Shown here: piece by piece, positions 1 through 8,712 of the stretch
Layout: each line of letters begins with the position of its first letter
How positions within the stretch are numbered: the stretch's first letter is position 1
Origin: CAYZJB01 sp964602985
GTDB taxonomy: Bacteria > CLD3 > SB21
Length of the DNA stretch: 54,743 nt
Direction: 5' to 3'
Assembly (NCBI GenBank): GCA_964602985.1
Contig: CAZRTJ010000023.1
Span: 1 to 54,743, forward strand
Position numbers and translations under genes: made by a program
Notes under the pieces: model-generated
The model's database searches: none
What the model saw: the letters and a program-made list of their open reading frames with translations, nothing else
Told to the model about the DNA's origin: nothing

Positions 1-7
1 CAAAAGA

Positions 8-35
8 AAAAGGGTTGCCGAATGACAACCCTTTT
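8..35 (-). terminator. Rho-independent terminator after the DUF4190 gene
   Basis: A perfect 10-bp stem (8-17 with 26-35) closes an 8-nt loop. On the minus strand it is followed by a U-rich run from the A-tracts at 2-11. It lies just past the stop of the minus-strand gene ending at 54 and probably ends the three-gene transcript that starts near 2253. Confidence 0.8.
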
Positions 36-53
36 CGTGTAATGCCGTGGTGA

Positions 54-461
54 TCAATGCCAGGCGGCCCCCGACAACGCGATCACGAAAACTCCAATAT
101 AGGCCAGCCAGAACAATCCGCACGCGATCGTGCCAATCCAACCGGTCCACAAACCAATTTGGGCAAGGGTTTTCCCCGCTTCCGGTGCCGCACCGTTTTG
201 GATGTCCCGCAACTCTTGATTGGCAAGAACGATCGCAATGATTCCTGTTACGGGTCCGCACGAACTGACGATGGAAAGAATTCCCAGAATCAAAGCCGCG
301 ATCGATTTACCGCTGGCGCTTTGAGAAGTCACAGCGGTCGGCGCGGTGGCCGTCGGGGTGGTCGGCTGGATCCCTGAGGATTCCTGCAATACGGTGCCGC
401 AGTTGGCACAGAAGGAAGCCGAATCGTTGTTTTGAGTACCGCAATTTCTACACAGCGCCAT
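54..461 (-). CDS. zinc-ribbon DUF4190-type membrane protein
   Basis: A 135-residue protein. The N-terminus has a four-cysteine zinc ribbon (CRNCG near residues 4-8, CANCG near 18-22). A Pro/Thr/Ala-rich linker follows (about 30-48), then two hydrophobic segments (about 53-80 and 101-132), the layout of small DUF4190 membrane proteins. Function is unknown. The start has a strong GGAGGAG ribosome-binding site 4 nt upstream. It is the last gene of a minus-strand operon, 28 nt after the acyl-CoA dehydrogenase, and is followed by a terminator. Similar terminal zinc ribbons occur on the two membrane paralogues at 22832-24403, so this genome repeatedly pairs zinc ribbons with membrane segments. The fold class is well supported, the role is not. 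Confidence 0.8.
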   Translation of the reverse strand: MALCRNCGTQNNDSASFCANCGTVLQESSGIQPTTPTATAPTAVTSQSASGKSIAALILGILSIVSSCGPVTGIIAIVLANQELRDIQNGAAPEAGKTLAQIGLWTGWIGTIACGLFWLAYIGVFVIALSGAAWH

Positions 462-489
462 ACGTCTCCTCCATCACTCCAAGGTTCAT

Positions 490-1662
490 TTACTTGTATG
501 CGGGAATACCGGTCACACTCTCGCCGATGATCAACGTGTGAATATCGTGAGTACCCTCATAGGTCTTCACGGATTCCAAATTCATCATATGGCGAATGAT
601 CGGATATTCATCAATGATTCCGTTGGCGCCATGCAGATCGCGCGCCATCCGGGCAATTTCCAATGCGATGTACACGTTGTTTCGCTTGACCATCGAAACG
701 TGATGAAACTTCATCGTGCCTTTGTCTTTGAGGCGGCCCACCTGAAGCACCATGAACTGAGCCTTGGTAATTTCCGAAATCATGTAGGCCAGTTTTTCCT
801 GAACGAGTTGGAACGAAGCGATCGGTTTTTCAAACTGGATTCGTTCCTTCGAGTATTTTACAGAAGCTTCAAAACAGGCCATCGCGGCGCCGAGCGCGCC
901 CCAGGCAATACCGTACCGCGCCTGCGTCAGACAGGAGAGGGGCGATTTGAGCCCGCCAGATTGTGGCAACAGGTTCTCCTCCGGGATCCGAACGTCCTGT
1001 AACACCAGTTCGCTCGTCACGGATGCGCGCAGCGAGAATTTACCCTTCATTTCTGGAGCCGTGAATCCGGGTGTGCCCTTCTCCACGAGAAATCCCCGTA
1101 CCACGCCGTCCAGTTTGGCCCACACGACGGCGACATCCGCGATCGTGCCGTTGGTGATCCACATTTTGGCGCCGTTCAGCACATACTGTTTGCCATCCTT
1201 GACGGCCTTGGTCTTCATGGAACCCGGGTCACTCCCGTGATCCGGCTCCGTCAAGCCAAAGCACCCGATCTTCGCACCTTTCGCCAGCTTGGGAAGCCAA
1301 TACTTGCGCTGTTCCTCCGTGCCGAACGCATGAATCGGATACATCACGAGAGCGCCTTGCACCGACGCAAAACTGCGCACCCCGCTGTCTCCCCGTTCCA
1401 ATTCCTGCATGATCAACCCGTACGCCACATTGTTCATGTTCGCGCATCCATATTCCTCCGGCAAGTTGGCGCCAAAAACGCCCAACTCAGCCATGTCGGC
1501 GACCAGACTCATCGGGAACGTGCCGTTGCGATTGTGTTCTTCGATGACGGGAATCACCTTGTCATCGACGAATTCGCGCACGGTGTCCCGTATCATTCTC
1601 TCCTCGTCGGAGAGGAGAGAATCAAAATCCATGTAATCGACGGGTTTCGTCTTGGCAGCCAT
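490..1662 (-). CDS. glutaryl-CoA dehydrogenase-like acyl-CoA dehydrogenase
   Basis: A 390-residue FAD flavoenzyme of the acyl-CoA dehydrogenase family, full length. The closest family by eye is glutaryl-CoA dehydrogenase: the N-terminal RSFASVQ...HPI-like stretch, FGLTEPDHGSDPGSM, and the C-terminal YEGTHDIHTLI with the catalytic base Glu369 all follow that subgroup. Expected reaction: FAD-dependent dehydrogenation of glutaryl-CoA with decarboxylation to crotonyl-CoA, feeding electrons to ETF; soluble, cytoplasmic. It lies 14 nt downstream of an outer-membrane protein gene and 28 nt upstream of the DUF4190 gene in one operon; no lysine or tryptophan degradation genes are nearby. Substrate is inferred from motif similarity; another short-chain acyl-CoA substrate is possible. 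Confidence 0.88.
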   Translation of the reverse strand: MAAKTKPVDYMDFDSLLSDEERMIRDTVREFVDDKVIPVIEEHNRNGTFPMSLVADMAELGVFGANLPEEYGCANMNNVAYGLIMQELERGDSGVRSFASVQGALVMYPIHAFGTEEQRKYWLPKLAKGAKIGCFGLTEPDHGSDPGSMKTKAVKDGKQYVLNGAKMWITNGTIADVAVVWAKLDGVVRGFLVEKGTPGFTAPEMKGKFSLRASVTSELVLQDVRIPEENLLPQSGGLKSPLSCLTQARYGIAWGALGAAMACFEASVKYSKERIQFEKPIASFQLVQEKLAYMISEITKAQFMVLQVGRLKDKGTMKFHHVSMVKRNNVYIALEIARMARDLHGANGIIDEYPIIRHMMNLESVKTYEGTHDIHTLIIGESVTGIPAYK

Positions 1663-1676
1663 GCGGAGAACTCCGT

Positions 1677-2219
1677 TTACAGCAGGTTAAAGTTGGCGCC
1701 GATCACAAGCGCAAAATTAGTCCGGTTCTTGGATTCTTCACCCGGAACGATTGACTTCACCTTTAGGAAGTTCGCCTTGGCGAGACCAAACACATTAATG
1801 GGGCCGACGGCCGCTTTGCCGCCCACCTGCACGTTAAAGCCCGTGTTGGTTTCATTCGTCACGCCGGCGCCATCCGGTTTCACCGCCTGAATGATGTATC
1901 CTCCACCCGCATAGAGCTTCGCCACAGCCAATCCGTACAGCTCATACTGTACGTCGATGTTCAGCGTGTGCCACTTGACTTTCGGTTCGATGGGGCCGAT
2001 TTCCTGCTTCCCCGACGTGAATTCATAGTTTGGAATGAGGGTCAGTTTCGAGACTCCCACGTACGCCTGTCCGCCGAATGAAAACTCGCCGGACTCGCCC
2101 TTGTTGAGTGTACGGGCGCCGGCTCGCACACCAAAGCCGACGTCAATCCCCGGTACCTGAGCGCCGGCTACCGCTGTAACCAACAAAATTCCTACAATTG
2201 AGGTCCCAATACTTCTCAT
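1677..2219 (-). CDS. predicted outer-membrane beta-barrel protein
   Basis: A 180-residue protein with a clear signal peptide (about residues 1-20, hydrophobic core then AGAQ). Alternating amphipathic stretches rich in Gly, Tyr and Val follow (GFGVRAG, GGQAYVGV, KLYAGGGYI, NVQVGGKAAV), and it ends in a hydrophobic NLL. This is the pattern of a small beta-barrel of the OmpW/OmpX size class, but no family is firmly recognised. The ribosome-binding site AGGAGA lies 5 nt before the ATG. It is the first gene of the operon ending at the terminator at 8-35. Confidence 0.75.
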   Translation of the reverse strand: MRSIGTSIVGILLVTAVAGAQVPGIDVGFGVRAGARTLNKGESGEFSFGGQAYVGVSKLTLIPNYEFTSGKQEIGPIEPKVKWHTLNIDVQYELYGLAVAKLYAGGGYIIQAVKPDGAGVTNETNTGFNVQVGGKAAVGPINVFGLAKANFLKVKSIVPGEESKNRTNFALVIGANFNLL

Positions 2220-2252
2220 AGTCTTCTCCTAAAGTGATTTCGATAACGGCGC

Positions 2253-2281
2253 AACGTACAACAAATCTCTTCGATTTTCAA
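2253..2281 (-). promoter_or_regulatory. predicted promoter for the 2219-54 operon
   Basis: On the minus strand TTGAAA (2276-2281) and TACGTT (2253-2258) are separated by exactly 17 nt. The -10 is weak (3/6 to the usual consensus), but the spacing matches the other promoters in this window. It would give a leader of about 25-30 nt containing the ribosome-binding site of the barrel gene. Confidence 0.45.
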
Positions 2282-2289
2282 AGAAATTG

Positions 2290-4026
2290 TCATACCGCCG
2301 CAACGACTCCCTCCCCCACAAACCAGCCGACGTCAATCTCGTTTTCAGCAAACACGTCGTCTTCACGACAGATTCTGTCCAATTGCTGCCGCTGTTCTTC
2401 TGAAAGTTGCCCCCCATCCCGCACGCGGGTCAGCCATTCCTTCAGTTGTTCAAAACGTTCGTGATGTTCGCGAAACCGCTTGGTCGAATAATCGATGGCC
2501 GACTGGGTGCTCACGAGAAATTGCCAATCCGAAGATTCCAACAGCCATATCTCACGAGCCATTTGCCGAATGATCCTGTCAGCCAGTTCGTCTTCGCCGA
2601 GACGGTGCAAGCGTGCCGCCTCCCTCATCTGCGCTTCGCAGTCGTAAATGATCCGCCACGTCCATTCGACCTCGTTATTCAACCAGACGTAATGGCTTCC
2701 GCCGGCTCCCCATGATCCTTCGGGAATAGCAATTGTGTCCTGCGGAGGCGCCTCTTCCAAAACCTTCGCGCAATGTTCCATGCGCACGTCCATCTGAGCC
2801 AAACGAATGAACAGCTTCTTTAGAAATTCCGGACCCTCAAACCACCAGTGCCCGAACAGCTCGCTGTCAAACGGAGCCGTCAGACACCCGGTCTCGCCGG
2901 TGTTCTGCCGGAATTTTGTCAACGCCGATGTTACCGCATCTACAAAATGTTCCACATCCGCATCCAGCGCGGCATTCGTGCGGGACGGCTCGTAGGAAAC
3001 TTTGGTACCGAGATCGGCATGGACACTTGTGACGCGCCAATATCGATGTCCGCTTTGGTGGTGCTTTTTGTGGAAATCCAGATACCACTCTCCGCCGGGA
3101 TACCCCTGCTCGCTACTCCACACCTGCATCGACGTCTCCACATCGCGCGCAAAGATCGCCACGGGCGGATCCACCGTTTGCTCGGACGACTGTGTGTAAT
3201 ACGGCCGATAAACCGAGTGCGCTTCACCGGGAAGGTGTGGCGCTTGCTCCAGCCGCGCCATCAGTTCTCGGAGCCGTTCAAACCTTCCGAGGTACATGCC
3301 GATCGTTCGACCGCCCTCGACAAGGGCGGAGTCTACGAGAAAATATCGGATCCCCTCGGCAGACAGGATCTCCTCGATGCCCTTTCGCAATCTCGGTTGG
3401 CGTCCGGTTTGACTATCCACGGGCGGCGTCCATTCATACCGCGGGCGGTACGCGCATTCCGGCAACCAGATACCGGCCGGTTTCACCCCAAAGTGCCGCT
3501 CGTGCGTGGCCAAAGCAATCCGAATCTGCGCCTCAATATTCTCGTCATATCCGAGAAGTGGAAAATACCCATGCGTCGCGCCACACGTCAGGATGTCCAA
3601 AACTCCGGCGTCCTGAAGCCGCCGAAAAGCTCCAATCAAATCACGACGGTACGTGCGGGTAAAATCGAAACGTGTTTTCTTGTAAAACGACTTCCAATAG
3701 CGAGCCAATGGCAGGAGTTTCTTTTCCGTCCGACTCGTGCGAAACAATTTCGCATCGTCATCGCAGCGGGCGATTTCCTCGTCGAGAAATTCCTCAAACT
3801 CTCGCGCAAAATCCGGATGCGCGAGCTGCTCCGCCAATACCGGGGTGATGCTTATGCTCATTTGCGGACGGTAGCCGTCTCGCACGAGGTCGTTCAAGAC
3901 ATTGAGAATCGGGATGTAGGTCTCGGAGGCCGCCTCGAACAGCCATTCCATTCCGTGCGGCCAGCGCCCGTGATGCAGCACATACGGCAGATGAGAGTGG
4001 AGAACAAGCACGAATCGACCCAGCAT
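2290..4026 (-). CDS. GH57 1,4-alpha-glucan branching enzyme (DUF1957 type)
   Basis: A 578-residue glycoside hydrolase family 57 protein. Visible conserved regions are HSHLPYV at residues 10-16, GIWLPECAY at 185-193 with Glu190 as the likely nucleophile, and TAPFDSELFGHWWFEG around 383-398 with Asp387 as the likely acid. These are the hallmarks of the GH57 branching enzymes of bacteria and archaea, which form alpha-1,6 branches in glycogen. The C-terminal helical part (about 430-560) also fits that subfamily. There is no signal peptide, so the enzyme is cytoplasmic. It is monocistronic with its own promoter at 4077-4105. No other glycogen genes are adjacent, and an amylase or glucanotransferase activity cannot be excluded. 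Confidence 0.88.
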   Translation of the reverse strand: MLGRFVLVLHSHLPYVLHHGRWPHGMEWLFEAASETYIPILNVLNDLVRDGYRPQMSISITPVLAEQLAHPDFAREFEEFLDEEIARCDDDAKLFRTSRTEKKLLPLARYWKSFYKKTRFDFTRTYRRDLIGAFRRLQDAGVLDILTCGATHGYFPLLGYDENIEAQIRIALATHERHFGVKPAGIWLPECAYRPRYEWTPPVDSQTGRQPRLRKGIEEILSAEGIRYFLVDSALVEGGRTIGMYLGRFERLRELMARLEQAPHLPGEAHSVYRPYYTQSSEQTVDPPVAIFARDVETSMQVWSSEQGYPGGEWYLDFHKKHHQSGHRYWRVTSVHADLGTKVSYEPSRTNAALDADVEHFVDAVTSALTKFRQNTGETGCLTAPFDSELFGHWWFEGPEFLKKLFIRLAQMDVRMEHCAKVLEEAPPQDTIAIPEGSWGAGGSHYVWLNNEVEWTWRIIYDCEAQMREAARLHRLGEDELADRIIRQMAREIWLLESSDWQFLVSTQSAIDYSTKRFREHHERFEQLKEWLTRVRDGGQLSEEQRQQLDRICREDDVFAENEIDVGWFVGEGVVAAV

Positions 4027-4076
4027 AATCCAGAACCGGTTTTTTGTGGATAAAACATTTCACTCGCGGCCGGGAG

Positions 4077-4105
4077 AATATAGATACCGATCTTGCCGGA
4101 ATCAA
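4077..4105 (-). promoter_or_regulatory. promoter of the GH57 gene
   Basis: On the minus strand TTGATT (4100-4105), 17 nt, TATATT (4077-4082). The bases after the -10 (TATATTCTCCCG) are identical to those at the receiver-gene promoter at 14046-14074. The predicted transcript start is about 44 nt before the GH57 ATG. Confidence 0.72.
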
Positions 4106-4135
4106 GGCACGTTTTGCCGCGCTCAGACAGTTTGA

Positions 4136-4164
4136 TTGAATTGCGACAGCCGTTTCGTTACATT
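4136..4164 (+). promoter_or_regulatory. promoter of the 4173-8702 operon (near-leaderless)
   Basis: TTGAAT (4136-4141), 17-nt spacer, TACATT (4159-4164, 5/6 to consensus). The ATG at 4173 begins 9 nt after the last base of the -10, so transcription should start at or 1-2 nt before the start codon. No purine-rich ribosome-binding site precedes it. Confidence 0.6.
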
Positions 4165-4172
4165 GCACGGTC

Positions 4173-4901
4173 ATGAAGCGACTCACAGTCTTTGTTTTTC
4201 TCGGCTTATCGTGCGGAGGGTTTGAAGAGGACTCGGTCAACTCACCGCCCTTTATCCTGACGGCGGAGGTGCCCTCCGTCCTCTCGGGAAATTTGACGGT
4301 GAAAATCCGTATCGCAGATCCGGACGCCGATGCGGTCACACTGACCTCTTCCGTGCACGCGGACGGCGACGATGTAGCCAATGCGTATTTGTCCGTCCCT
4401 TCGGACGATGGACAAGGGATCGATTCGATGGCGGGCGACGGCCTGTTCACGGGCCTTCTGAATGAAACCGTATTGGACACATTTGGCGCAGTCGATTTTG
4501 ACCTGCGGTTCACTCCAGTCGACGCGGAGGGAAATCGTGGACGGGTCTACACGAGCCTGCTGTCGAACTGCCGCGCGGGCAGCGCGCCTGTCCTGTCGAA
4601 TCTGGCCGCGCCGGACACGGTCAACCCCTCTCTCACGAGCAGTTTCCTTATTACCGTGCTGGCGATGGACGCCGACCACGACATTCGTTCCGTCACTCGA
4701 ACGACGCCGAGCGGACTGGTACTGAATCTTTTCGATGATGGAACCCATGGCGACACCACGGCCGGCGATGGCATCTATGCAGAAACCGTGAGTGTTGTCC
4801 CACCGCCTCCTCCGGGCAATTACCTCTTCCGATTCAAAGCCCGCGATTGTGCCGGTCTGGAGAGCAATGAACTCCAAAAAACGATTGTGATAGTCAATTG
4901 A
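4173..4901 (+). CDS. probable lipoprotein with two choice-of-anchor-X-like repeats
   Basis: A 242-residue exported protein. The N-terminus is a short hydrophobic signal ending in LGLSCGG, a plausible but imperfect lipoprotein signal. Two copies of a beta-sandwich-like repeat follow, each closing with an acidic loop: SDDGQGIDSMAGDGLFTG (about residues 86-103) and DDGTHGDTTAGDGIYAE (about 189-205). That loop is characteristic of domains annotated as choice-of-anchor X and probably binds a divalent ion; the function is unknown. It is the first gene of an operon with the FlgD-like-domain protein, the PorV-like barrel and the M16 protease. The next gene overlaps its stop codon by 4 nt (TTGA). Confidence 0.78.
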   Translation: MKRLTVFVFLGLSCGGFEEDSVNSPPFILTAEVPSVLSGNLTVKIRIADPDADAVTLTSSVHADGDDVANAYLSVPSDDGQGIDSMAGDGLFTGLLNETVLDTFGAVDFDLRFTPVDAEGNRGRVYTSLLSNCRAGSAPVLSNLAAPDTVNPSLTSSFLITVLAMDADHDIRSVTRTTPSGLVLNLFDDGTHGDTTAGDGIYAETVSVVPPPPPGNYLFRFKARDCAGLESNELQKTIVIVN

Positions 4902-6505
4902 AGCTCCTGATCCTGCTGATGTCAATCGGAGCGGTGGCGACGAATGCCCAGGTTTTCAGACCGCGGTTCGAACTGAGTTCTGCGGCGATCGTATCCAACC
5001 GGCCGTCGGGAAATTTCATCGGCGTCATCACGGTTCATGACGACACGGTCTGGATGGACGCGTCGGGACTACTGAATCGCTCCACCGATCGAGGGGAGAC
5101 GTGGACGATTTTCAATTCCTCCGATGGGATCGGCAAAGGCGGTATTGCGTCCATTTTCGCGCGAACGGGCGCCGTCTTCCTGACAACGATCCACGACACA
5201 TCGGTCTCTCCGCCGGCAACAAATGGTGCGGGCGGCGGGATTACATACTCGTTCGACGGCGGACAGAACTGGCTTCGGATCTCCCAACCCACCGATACCG
5301 CGACGATGCGTGGTTGGATCCGACGCACCAATCCAACGACGGGGCGCCTGGACAGTCTCTTTGTCGTCAAGGATCGAACCATTCGGAACCTGGGATCTGT
5401 CCTGGACACCATCGGATCGGTCGCCGTCAAAACGACGATCGACAACGTGAGCTTCGACATTGCGGTTACCGACTCGTCGGTGTGGATTCCCTGTTTTGCA
5501 GGCGGGCTTCGCGTCGCTCCTCGTAGTGGAAACGCCATCGGTACGTTCACCCAGGCGGCATTGCCAACGGATACCTTGTTGGAGGTCCGCCCCGATGTGG
5601 CGTATGGATTTGACCTGGATCCGGTGGAGAACCTGAATCATCGCGCGTTTGCCGTCCTTGCCGCATCGGATGGCATCTGGGCCGGTACGGCTGGCGGGAT
5701 CAATCGCTCCACCGATGGCGGAATCTCCTGGACGCGAACCACCGCGGCCAATTCCGGAATCAGCGGAAATTTCGTCGTCGCTTTGGGCGAACAGATCTAT
5801 ACGGAAGATTCCATCGTGCACCACCATATCTGGGCCGCCACAAATCGTGCACTGGGGGCGACGGAAAGAAACGGACTCAGCTACACGGCCGATAGCGGAC
5901 GAACGTGGAAGGCCGTCCTGGTAGATCGTTTTGTGAACAACCTTGCGTTCGATGGCAAGACCGTCTTTGCCGCGACTGACGCAGGCATGCACGTATCGCA
6001 TGATCTCGGGCGATCGTGGATTGTGTACCTGACAGTCACCGATCCGGCGACAGGTGACCGGACGTATCATCCGGAGTTTCCATCAGTCGGCGTACTGACG
6101 AGCGGCTCGGATAAATTTCTTTTGTTTGGAAATTCCGATGGCCTGGCCATTTCCGGAGACAACGGTAACACGTGGACGATCCGCCGCGCATTCCGTTCTC
6201 CGGGAGTCGATGGCACGCCGAAGTCCTATGCATATCCCAATCCGTTTTCGCCGGGGATCGCTCCGGGAGTCGCGCGATTCCAGTACGACGCGACGGGGCT
6301 GACGACGACCGATCGTGTCACGCTGACGATCTATGACTTCGCCTTGGACTGGGTCGCAACGGTCGCACGGGACGTACTAATCGATCAGACATTGGTGTGG
6401 GATGGCCGCACCGGCTCCGGTAAACGCGCCGCCAATGGCACGTATGTGTACGTATTGCAGGCCGGCAAAAAGAAATTTTGGGGCAAGGTGACGGTACGAA
6501 ATTGA
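4898..6505 (+). CDS. secreted beta-propeller protein with FlgD-like C-terminal domain
   Basis: A 535-residue exported protein with signal peptide (about 1-18, ending NAQ). The body contains BNR/Asp-box type repeats (STDRGETWTIF, SFDGGQNWLRI, STDGGISWTRT, TADSGRTWKAV, SGDNGNTWTI), indicating a beta-propeller. From about residue 445 there is a YPNPFSP-headed FlgD-like Ig domain ending in KFWGKVTVRN, the kind of domain used as a type IX secretion signal in the FCB group. It starts with TTG inside the previous stop (TTGA), and its own stop overlaps the start of the PorV-like gene in the same way. Likely a secreted or surface protein; ligand unknown. Confidence 0.82.
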   Translation: MKLLILLMSIGAVATNAQVFRPRFELSSAAIVSNRPSGNFIGVITVHDDTVWMDASGLLNRSTDRGETWTIFNSSDGIGKGGIASIFARTGAVFLTTIHDTSVSPPATNGAGGGITYSFDGGQNWLRISQPTDTATMRGWIRRTNPTTGRLDSLFVVKDRTIRNLGSVLDTIGSVAVKTTIDNVSFDIAVTDSSVWIPCFAGGLRVAPRSGNAIGTFTQAALPTDTLLEVRPDVAYGFDLDPVENLNHRAFAVLAASDGIWAGTAGGINRSTDGGISWTRTTAANSGISGNFVVALGEQIYTEDSIVHHHIWAATNRALGATERNGLSYTADSGRTWKAVLVDRFVNNLAFDGKTVFAATDAGMHVSHDLGRSWIVYLTVTDPATGDRTYHPEFPSVGVLTSGSDKFLLFGNSDGLAISGDNGNTWTIRRAFRSPGVDGTPKSYAYPNPFSPGIAPGVARFQYDATGLTTTDRVTLTIYDFALDWVATVARDVLIDQTLVWDGRTGSGKRAANGTYVYVLQAGKKKFWGKVTVRN

Positions 6506-7425
6506 AACGAATGCTCACATTCATTCTCGTGACAAGCGCATCGCTGTGCAGTCAAGAGTCGGCAGGTCAGGCTGGTGCGTTCCTCCGGGTCGGCTTCGGG
6601 CCACGTGCCAAAGCCATGGGACAGGCGTATACCGCCATCGCAGATCAATCCACCGCCGCCGCATACAACCCGGCCGGATTGGGTTTTATCGATCAGAAAA
6701 TGGTCGATGCATCGGTGGCCATCATGAGTTTTGATCGGCGATTCATGACCGTGGGATTTGCGCGATCCGTGCCTCCCACAGCGGGCTTTTCCATCAGTGT
6801 GATCCAGGCAGGATTTCGGGACATCGATGCGCGTGCGTCCAACGGCGACCGGATCGGATCGGTCGACGATCATCAGTTCGCTGTAACCATGGGTTTTGCG
6901 ATCCGGCTGTCGGACCAACTCGCGATGGGCATCTCTCCGCGCTGGTTGTATTCCAAGGTGTACGATGTATCGTCGTCCGCCCTGGGCATAGGTTTGGGAG
7001 CCATGTTCAAGCCCAGGGATAATCTTTCATTCGGCGCCTCCGTGACAGGACTGGGGGAAACGTTCAAATTTTCGCGCGATCCCTCCGGGCAAGGCGAGGA
7101 AACCACGCGCGACGCGGTACCCAACGTCATCCGATTGGGGGGCGCATACCGAGTCTCGCTACAAGAACGTTTGCCGCTGCTCGCCGCGCTGGACGTCAGC
7201 TTTACGCAGGATCAACCGGCCCAACTGCACTGCGGCCTCGAAGCCGAGCCGTCTGGAAAATTCAAGATCCGCGCCGGACTCGATCAGTCGGATTGGACAT
7301 TCGGTTTTGGCATCCGGTGGGACATCCTGGGAAGTGAGATGAATCTCGATTACGCTTTCGTCCACGACACTCGTCGTGGCGTCGGATCGGGTAGTCACGA
7401 TACCGGCATTCATGTGAGGTTCTGA
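6502..7425 (+). CDS. PorV/PorQ-family outer-membrane protein
   Basis: A 307-residue protein from the TTG at 6502, which overlaps the preceding TGA and gives a normal signal peptide (MKRMLTFILV... ASLCSQ). The mature protein opens with the family signature GAFLRVGFGPRAKAMGQAYTAI...STAAAYNPAGLG, seen in PorV/PorQ and UPF0164 barrels. The rest is beta-rich and ends in a terminal Phe (IHVRF) as in outer-membrane barrels. PorV in Bacteroidota shuttles type IX cargo to the attachment complex. Placement directly after a gene for a protein with a FlgD-like C-terminal domain fits such a role here, which is inference. A longer start at 6478 would run inside the previous gene and spoil the signal peptide. 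Confidence 0.82.
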   Translation: MKRMLTFILVTSASLCSQESAGQAGAFLRVGFGPRAKAMGQAYTAIADQSTAAAYNPAGLGFIDQKMVDASVAIMSFDRRFMTVGFARSVPPTAGFSISVIQAGFRDIDARASNGDRIGSVDDHQFAVTMGFAIRLSDQLAMGISPRWLYSKVYDVSSSALGIGLGAMFKPRDNLSFGASVTGLGETFKFSRDPSGQGEETTRDAVPNVIRLGGAYRVSLQERLPLLAALDVSFTQDQPAQLHCGLEAEPSGKFKIRAGLDQSDWTFGFGIRWDILGSEMNLDYAFVHDTRRGVGSGSHDTGIHVRF

Positions 7426-8702
7426 TGAAGACTTGGATTTGGATTGTCGTCTGGGTGGGCTGTGCCTCGCCGAAGACACCGCAACATCCCATTATTCGCG
7501 CATTGCCAAACGGATTGCGGGTCATTCTCCTGCCGGATTCTCATTCCCCCCTCGTGAATATCGTGACCGTGGTTCATTCCGGCTCTGCAGACGAGAACAG
7601 GAAGATCTCCGGCGTGAGTCACTTTCTGGAACACCTGATCCTGTTCCGCGGCACCGCGCATCGGAGCGGACAAGCGATTCAGGACAGCATGCGAAGTTGG
7701 GGAGCGTATTTCAACGGCCACACCTCCCAGGACTGGACGACCTTCGAGATCTCTATCCCTGCAGAAGCCTTCCGACAATCCCTGAGCCTGCACCACGAAA
7801 TGGTTCTGCATGCGGCCATTGAGTCTGACGGCGTCCATGGCGAACGCGGCGCGATTTTGGAAGAACTGCAACGATACGAAGATCATCCTGTCAACGTCGC
7901 GTACGCCGCCACCCTGAGCGCCATTCATCGCGGTCACGGGTATGCTCTGCCGGTACTCGGCACTCGAGAGTCCGTCCAGTCCATTTCGGCCGCAGATGTC
8001 GACTCGTTTTACGCCCTTCATTATGTCCCGGCCAACATGACCCTCGTCGTAACTGGAAACATCGATACCGACTCGGCCTGGACGACTCTAACTGATTTGT
8101 ACACGGAGTCGGGGGTTGCACCTGTGCGGGCCGCGATCAACCCGGACACGATTTCCGCGGCCACGCTGACCATCCATAAAAACATTCACCAGGCCGTTTT
8201 GATGTGGGGCGCCCCGGGTCCGCCGGCGTCATCGGAAGATATCCCGGCCGTCGATCTTCTTCTCTCGGTTCTGGGGACTGGGGAAAATTCCATCCTTCAT
8301 CAGACCCTGCGCAGCCAGACGAACTGGGTGAACGAGGTGCAGGTGGATTTGACAAAAAGGAAGCTGGGCAGCATGATCTATCTGTACGCAGGATTGGACC
8401 CGCGAAACGAGTTGCCCGTCCGCGAGGCGGTGCGCACGATCCTCGATAGTCTGGGCAACTCGGAACTGCCGGAGTGGGAGATTGCGCGTGTCAAAAATCA
8501 TCTCCGGACGCTGTATGAAAAAGAAATGGAGGGTGGCTTGGCTCGCGCCATGGCGATCGGACAAAACGACGTGTCGGCGGATTATTCTTTCGCGCTCACA
8601 TACCCGACGAGGCTGCAACGCGTCACCGCGAGTCAACTACAGGAGGTCGCGAAGAAGTATTTTCTTTCCGACCGCTTTCACGTAACCCGGGTCGTTCCCT
8701 GA
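7425..8702 (+). CDS. M16-family zinc metallopeptidase
   Basis: A 425-residue pitrilysin-type protease. The inverted zinc motif is HFLEH (His66, Glu69, His70) with the third ligand Glu146 in GAILEELQR, 76 residues later, exactly as in M16 enzymes. The C-terminal half (about 200-400) matches the second, inactive M16 domain. The N-terminus is hydrophobic (WIWIVVWVGCASP) with a Cys that could be a lipidation site, so it is probably in the periplasm or attached to the envelope. Its ATG overlaps the PorV-like stop (TGATG). It may process or degrade exported peptides made by this operon; the substrate is unknown. Confidence 0.85.
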   Translation: MKTWIWIVVWVGCASPKTPQHPIIRALPNGLRVILLPDSHSPLVNIVTVVHSGSADENRKISGVSHFLEHLILFRGTAHRSGQAIQDSMRSWGAYFNGHTSQDWTTFEISIPAEAFRQSLSLHHEMVLHAAIESDGVHGERGAILEELQRYEDHPVNVAYAATLSAIHRGHGYALPVLGTRESVQSISAADVDSFYALHYVPANMTLVVTGNIDTDSAWTTLTDLYTESGVAPVRAAINPDTISAATLTIHKNIHQAVLMWGAPGPPASSEDIPAVDLLLSVLGTGENSILHQTLRSQTNWVNEVQVDLTKRKLGSMIYLYAGLDPRNELPVREAVRTILDSLGNSELPEWEIARVKNHLRTLYEKEMEGGLARAMAIGQNDVSADYSFALTYPTRLQRVTASQLQEVAKKYFLSDRFHVTRVVP

Positions 8703-8712
8703 GGAAGGCAAC

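Noticed and set aside
2848..4053. 401-codon plus-strand open frame
   Set aside because: Exactly antisense to the GH57 gene, which has full family motifs; no ribosome-binding site and no recognisable domain.
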